From assembly GCA_026387805.1 (NCBI GenBank), contig JAPLKY010000243.1, positions 1-6,900 on the forward strand: DNA of 6,900 bases, written 5' to 3'. Shown in pieces: positions 3,943-6,900 of this stretch. The DNA is from Candidatus Krumholzibacteriia bacterium (GTDB lineage: Bacteria > Krumholzibacteriota > Krumholzibacteriia > Krumholzibacteriales > Krumholzibacteriaceae). The position numbers and the translations under genes were made by a program. How positions within the stretch are numbered: the first letter of the stretch is position 1; each line of letters opens with the position of its first letter. Below the pieces are notes generated by a model. It did not search any database, had not been told where the DNA came from, and worked only from the letters and a program-made list of their open reading frames with translations.

Positions 3943-6335
3943 AGATCAGCCTCACGTGGTTGAAGCGGTACGTTCCCATCGAGGAGGACGCGGCGACGCT
4001 CGCGCGCGACCTGACGATGTTCGGCGTGAACGTGGAGGGAATCGAATCGCTCGCTCCGCCGTTCACCGGAGTCGTGCTCGGCAGAGTCCTCGAAGTGAAG
4101 AAGCACCCGGGCGCCGATCGCCTGAGTCTCTGTACGGTCGATGCGGGCGGCGCGCGCCCGCTCGGCATCGTGTGTGGGGCTCCGAACGTGGCGGCGGGAA
4201 TGCGCGTGGCGGTGGCGGTGGAGGGGGCCGTGCTCGCCGGGGGGCTCAGAATCAAGAAGTCCAAGATACGGGGAGTCGTATCCGAAGGGATGATCTGCTC
4301 GGAATCGGAATTGGGCCTGAGCGAGAATCATAGCGGCATCATGTCCCTCGATTTCGACGGGAAGCCGGGGGTGAGCCTCGAAGGGAAGCTCGGACAATCC
4401 GAGTACGTATTCGACCTCGAGGTGACACCGAATCGCCCCGATCTCCTGTGCCATTTCGGGATCGCGCGCGAGATCGCCGCGCTCTACCGGCGCAAGCTCG
4501 TCCTTCCTGATCGGTTCGAGCTCGGGGCGGGGGGAGATTTCAATCTCAGGATCGAAAGCGGCGCCGATTGTCCGCGATACACGGCGGCTTTCGTCGACGA
4601 CGTGATCGTCGCCCCTTCTCCGGCGTGGATGCAGAACCTCCTCAAGTCGGTCGGGCTCGGCGCGATCAACAACATCGTCGATGCGACGAATTTCGTTCTC
4701 ATGGAGCTCGGACAGCCGCTCCATGCCTTTGACCGGGATACGCTCGCGAAGGATACGATCGTGGTGCGGCGCGCGAAGAAGGGTGAAAAGATCGTCACGC
4801 TCGATGGCGTGGAGCGCGAGCTCGATCCCGGAATGCTCGTCATCGCCGACGACGCGCGGCCGATCGCGGTGGCGGGGGTCATGGGAGGCCGCGATACCGA
4901 GGTGAAGGCGGAGACGAAGCGCCTCGTCATCGAGAGCGCGATGTTCGATCCGCGACTCGTGAGAGACGCGCGGCAGCGCCTCAAGCTCGAGACGGAGGCT
5001 TCGTATCGCTTCGAACGGGAAGCGGATAGCGGGATCATGATGGACGCGGCGGCGCGCGCCTGCCGGCTCATACAGGAGATGGGAGCGGGCACGCCGTCCC
5101 CTGCGTGCGCCGAGTCGATACACGACCCGAGAAGTCTCGAGCGGCGAACCGTTTCTCTCAGGGTGAGCCATGCGAACCGCGTCATGGGCACCGAGCTCGC
5201 GGGAGACGACATTGCGGCGCTTCTCGATCGGCTCGAGCTTCCGTCCCGTTCCTACGGGGAAACGGTCCACGTTTCCATTCCCACGTTCCGGCGCGATATC
5301 CTGGAGGAAATCGATCTCGTGGAGGAGGCGGCGCGGGTCTACGGGTACGAGAACATAGGCCGGGACGAATCGGCGAGGTGCAGCATATTCTCCGAAGTGC
5401 CGGCCGAGGATCTGAGGAAGAGCTCGCTCGTCGATTTTCTCGTCTCGCGCGGATTCGCCGAAGTCGTTACGAGCTCTTTCATGGATCCGGCCGATGCGGG
5501 GCGCATGGGATGGGATGGGCGGGACGAGCGGGCGGGTCCGCTGCGCGTGGCGAATCCCCTCACCGAGGCGCAATCCGCTCTCCGGACGAGCCTGATTCCG
5601 GGGCTTCTCGGAGTGGTAAGGCGAAACACCCGCGCCGAGCAGGAAGAGATACGGATATTCGAGCTCGGTAAGGTGTTTCTTCCGGGACCCGAACGGGCGG
5701 GGCTCCCGCGCGAGGAGCTGCATATCGGGGCGCTGTTCGCGCGACATGCCACGCCGCTCGAATGGATGGCGCCGCGCCGGCAGAGCGATTTCTTCGATAT
5801 GAAAGGGGAGCTTGAAGCCCTTCTCGATCGGCTCGGGCTTCTGGAAGAAGTGAAGATGATGAAGCCGCACGACGGAAAAGGGCAGATCTTCCAATGGCTC
5901 CTCGGCGGCGCCGTTCTTGCCGAAGGAGGCTTGATAGCCAAGGGAGTGTCGGAGGGTTTCGACGTCGATTCTCCGATCTTCTATTTCGACCTCCGCCTCG
6001 ACGAGTTGCCCCCAGCCGGGGGGGGATGGCCGAGGTTCGAAGCAATGAGCCAATACCCCGCGGTGAAGCGCGATCTTTGTATCGTCGTCGCTGATAGAGT
6101 GCGATATGCGGAAGTTAGAAATATTATCATGCAACAAGCACAATATCTTGATTCTATTCGAGTTTTCGATTACTATAGGGGGGGTCATCTGGGAGAGGGA
6201 AAACGAAGCTATACGTTCAGGCTGAGCTTCAGGTCTTCCGAGAATACCCTCGACAGCATCGCGGTGGACCGGGAAGTCCATAGAATAGTCGGCGCCCTGC
6301 AGCGCGAGCTGGGAGCGGCGCTACGGACGGAATAG
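3939..6335 (+). CDS. pheT: Phenylalanyl-tRNA synthetase beta subunit
   Basis: Beta subunit of PheRS; it binds tRNA-Phe and hydrolyses Tyr-tRNA-Phe. The GTG at 3939 overlaps the pheS stop (GTGA) and has GGAGG (3927-3931) 7 bases upstream. The result is 798 residues against 795 in E. coli. Domains in order are the start KISLTWLKRYVP, the OB-fold tRNA-binding domain at about 40-150 (GVVLGRVLEVKKHPGADRL, VVSEGMICSESELGL), TPNRPD at about 163-168, the B3/B4 editing domain (PLHAFD, GVMGG), B5 from about 403 (PTFRRDILEEIDLVEEAARV), the catalytic-like B6/B7 region, and the C-terminal FDX-ACB anticodon-binding domain from about 703 (YPAVKRDLCIVV). By position, His262, Glu332, Thr352 and Ala354 match editing-site residues that I recall from E. 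coli, so editing looks intact. There are G8 (6018-6025) and G7 (6178-6184) runs and an AT-rich patch near the 3' end, but the frame is continuous. Confidence 0.97.
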   Translation: MKISLTWLKRYVPIEEDAATLARDLTMFGVNVEGIESLAPPFTGVVLGRVLEVKKHPGADRLSLCTVDAGGARPLGIVCGAPNVAAGMRVAVAVEGAVLAGGLRIKKSKIRGVVSEGMICSESELGLSENHSGIMSLDFDGKPGVSLEGKLGQSEYVFDLEVTPNRPDLLCHFGIAREIAALYRRKLVLPDRFELGAGGDFNLRIESGADCPRYTAAFVDDVIVAPSPAWMQNLLKSVGLGAINNIVDATNFVLMELGQPLHAFDRDTLAKDTIVVRRAKKGEKIVTLDGVERELDPGMLVIADDARPIAVAGVMGGRDTEVKAETKRLVIESAMFDPRLVRDARQRLKLETEASYRFEREADSGIMMDAAARACRLIQEMGAGTPSPACAESIHDPRSLERRTVSLRVSHANRVMGTELAGDDIAALLDRLELPSRSYGETVHVSIPTFRRDILEEIDLVEEAARVYGYENIGRDESARCSIFSEVPAEDLRKSSLVDFLVSRGFAEVVTSSFMDPADAGRMGWDGRDERAGPLRVANPLTEAQSALRTSLIPGLLGVVRRNTRAEQEEIRIFELGKVFLPGPERAGLPREELHIGALFARHATPLEWMAPRRQSDFFDMKGELEALLDRLGLLEEVKMMKPHDGKGQIFQWLLGGAVLAEGGLIAKGVSEGFDVDSPIFYFDLRLDELPPAGGGWPRFEAMSQYPAVKRDLCIVVADRVRYAEVRNIIMQQAQYLDSIRVFDYYRGGHLGEGKRSYTFRLSFRSSENTLDSIAVDREVHRIVGALQRELGAALRTE
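6148..6176 (+). promoter_or_regulatory. Candidate internal promoter within the end of pheT
   Basis: TTGATT (6148-6153) and TACTAT (6171-6176) are spaced by exactly 17 bases, each matching the sigma70 consensus at 4 of 6 positions. They lie in a markedly AT-rich patch of an otherwise GC-rich gene (19 G/C in 66 bases over 6111-6176, counted by hand). A transcript starting near 6183 would serve the zapB-like gene and zapA independently of the translation genes. It is supported by match and composition only. Confidence 0.35.
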
Positions 6336-6349
6336 GGGAGGAACGGCGC

Positions 6350-6634
6350 ATGGCTGGAAGCGGGATCATAAACCTCGATTTGCTCGAAGAGAAGATAACG
6401 AAGACGGCGGAGCATATCTCCCGGCTGAAAGAGGAAAAATCGAGGCTGGAGGCGATCAATAAAGAGTTGAAAGAAAAAATGGATTCGTTGTATATTGTAA
6501 ACGGTGATTTAATGAGGGAACTCGAAATTTTGCGGACTGAAAAGAAAAAGACAGGAGATTTCGATCAAACGAGAGAGGAGATAAAAGGAAAGGTAGAGGA
6601 GATGCTGGCGAAACTGGATCAGCTCGACACCTGA
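6350..6634 (+). CDS. Small coiled-coil protein, probable ZapB-like cell-division factor
   Basis: The 94-residue, highly charged protein has no catalytic motif, signal peptide or membrane segment. Residues 12-64 form a regular coiled coil, with Leu at every d position from 26 to 61 (26, 33, 40, 47, 54, 61) and Ile, Ile, Lys, Asn, Met, Asn, Leu at the a positions 16 to 58. A break around KKKTGD (65-70) precedes a short second helix, EEIKGKVEEMLAKLDQL. The ATG has GGAGG (6337-6341) 8 bases upstream and lies 14 bases after the pheT stop, so it is probably in the same operon. zapA follows. ZapB of E. coli is also a short (81-residue) coiled coil that acts on the FtsZ ring through ZapA. The adjacency and shape suggest a similar partner for ZapA, but I cannot show homology. 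Codon use is AT-richer than in pheT upstream. Confidence 0.75.
   Translation: MAGSGIINLDLLEEKITKTAEHISRLKEEKSRLEAINKELKEKMDSLYIVNGDLMRELEILRTEKKKTGDFDQTREEIKGKVEEMLAKLDQLDT
6467..6496 (+). promoter_or_regulatory. Candidate promoter within the coiled-coil gene, for zapA
   Basis: TTGAAA (6467-6472) and TATATT (6491-6496) are 18 bases apart, each matching the sigma70 consensus at 5 of 6 positions. This is the best consensus match I noticed in the window. A transcript from about 6503 would carry zapA with a leader of roughly 215 nt that includes the stop-codon hairpin and the repeats described below. The region codes for Lys- and Glu-rich coiled coil and is AT-rich, which raises the chance of a fortuitous match. 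Confidence 0.3.
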
Positions 6635-6637
6635 TCC
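6616..6637 (+). promoter_or_regulatory. Hairpin spanning the stop codon of the coiled-coil gene
   Basis: GGATCAG (6616-6622) and CTGATCC (6631-6637) form a perfect 7-bp stem around an 8-nt loop, with the TGA stop (6632-6634) inside the 3' arm. No U tract follows, so it is not an intrinsic terminator. It could stabilise the upstream message or mark a processing point between the two genes. The structure is read directly; a role is speculative. Confidence 0.35.
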
Positions 6638-6647
6638 GTTGCCGGTT

Positions 6648-6680
6648 GAATAAGGCGGGTACCCGGGAGGAATAAGGCGG
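6648..6680 (+). repeat. 11-base direct repeat flanking a palindrome, upstream of zapA
   Basis: GAATAAGGCGG occurs exactly at 6648-6658 and 6670-6680, a period of 22 bases, or about two helical turns. The 10-base palindrome CGGGTACCCG (6656-6665) overlaps the end of the first copy and lies between the two. The block is in the 84-base gap between the coiled-coil gene and zapA. Same-face repeats around a palindrome could be an operator, but they could equally be a local duplication of an SD-like purine tract. Confidence 0.5.
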
Positions 6681-6718
6681 AAGCGAAGGGTTCTGCGTTG
6701 ATTTTGAAAGGTAACCAG

Positions 6719-6900
6719 ATGACCGAAAAGAGCACTGAAAAAGTGGAAATTTTTGGTCAAGAGTATAAAATCAAGGGATTGGGTGACCCTCAGTATATTC
6801 ATAAGATAGCCGGGTACGTTGACCGGAAGATGAGGGAAATAGCCCATTCGAGCGGCATCATGTCACAATCGCGAATCGCCATATTGGCTGCTCTCAATAT
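6719..6900 (+). CDS. zapA: Cell-division protein ZapA, N-terminal part; 3' end outside window
   Basis: ZapA binds and cross-links FtsZ protofilaments at the division site. The ATG at 6719 has AAAGG (6707-6711) 7 bases upstream, and 60 complete codons fit before the window ends; whole ZapA proteins are usually about 90-110 residues. The visible part is the globular FtsZ-binding head: a strand with KVEIFGQEYKIKG, then DPQYIHKIAGYVDRKMREIA, then SQSRIAILAALNI. The last two match the family pattern (a Y-containing helix, a Val-Asp-x-Lys-Met step and a Leu-Ala-Ala-Leu-Asn end). The dimerising coiled coil is off the edge. An in-frame TTG at 6698 could extend it by seven residues but lacks a well-spaced SD. 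It follows the coiled-coil gene after 84 bases, consistent with a ZapB/ZapA-type pair. Confidence 0.9.
   Translation, partial: MTEKSTEKVEIFGQEYKIKGLGDPQYIHKIAGYVDRKMREIAHSSGIMSQSRIAILAALN

Noticed and set aside
3798..6281. Very long open frame (827 codons) antisense to pheT
   Set aside because: Open because GC-rich codon choice removes stops from the opposite strand. The product is Arg- and His-rich with no recognisable family, and pheT accounts for the DNA.
1..6900. Mobile element, CRISPR array, tRNA or rRNA gene, defence system
   Set aside because: No transposase, integrase, terminal repeats, spaced repeat array or cloverleaf found. Nearly all bases are explained by conserved genes in normal operon order.

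Overview
The window is a GC-rich bacterial housekeeping block with every recognisable gene on the + strand: thrS (3' part) - infC - rpmI - rplT - pheS - pheT - a small coiled-coil gene (zapB-like) - zapA (5' part). The thrS-infC-rpmI-rplT-pheS-pheT order is the classic translation cluster also known from E. coli. The zapB-like/zapA pair after pheT replaces the ihfA gene found there in enterobacteria. GC-rich codon use, purine-rich Shine-Dalgarno (SD) sequences, the four-cysteine PheS variant and ZapA suggest a GC-rich bacterium outside the Gammaproteobacteria. I cannot name a phylum from the sequence alone.

Layout. Positions 2-1579 are the catalytic and anticodon-binding parts of threonyl-tRNA synthetase. 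The roughly 150 bases from the end of thrS to infC hold a sigma70-like promoter (1548-1576), a perfect hairpin carrying an anti-SD arm (1603-1620), a terminator-like hairpin with a U tract (1675-1708) and a small hairpin that shows the infC SD in its loop (1709-1727). infC then appears to begin at a rare AUU codon (1728). rpmI, rplT, pheS and pheT follow; rplT/pheS and pheS/pheT overlap by four bases (ATGA and GTGA). Beyond pheT (6335) come the 94-residue coiled-coil gene and the start of zapA. Composition becomes AT-richer here, and there are candidate internal promoters, a hairpin at a stop codon and an 11-base direct repeat flanking a palindrome.

How it works together. The genes make translation machinery: two aminoacyl-tRNA synthetases (ThrRS, and both PheRS subunits), initiation factor IF3 and ribosomal proteins L35 and L20. 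Next come probable FtsZ-ring accessory proteins. The infC-rpmI-rplT group is a known target of autoregulation by IF3 (through its AUU start) and by L20 (through leader structures). This window has the parts for that kind of control, but in an arrangement I do not recognise as a named RNA family.

I found no mobile element, CRISPR array, tRNA, rRNA or novel protein system. The observations most worth a second look are the composite infC leader and the control region around zapB/zapA.
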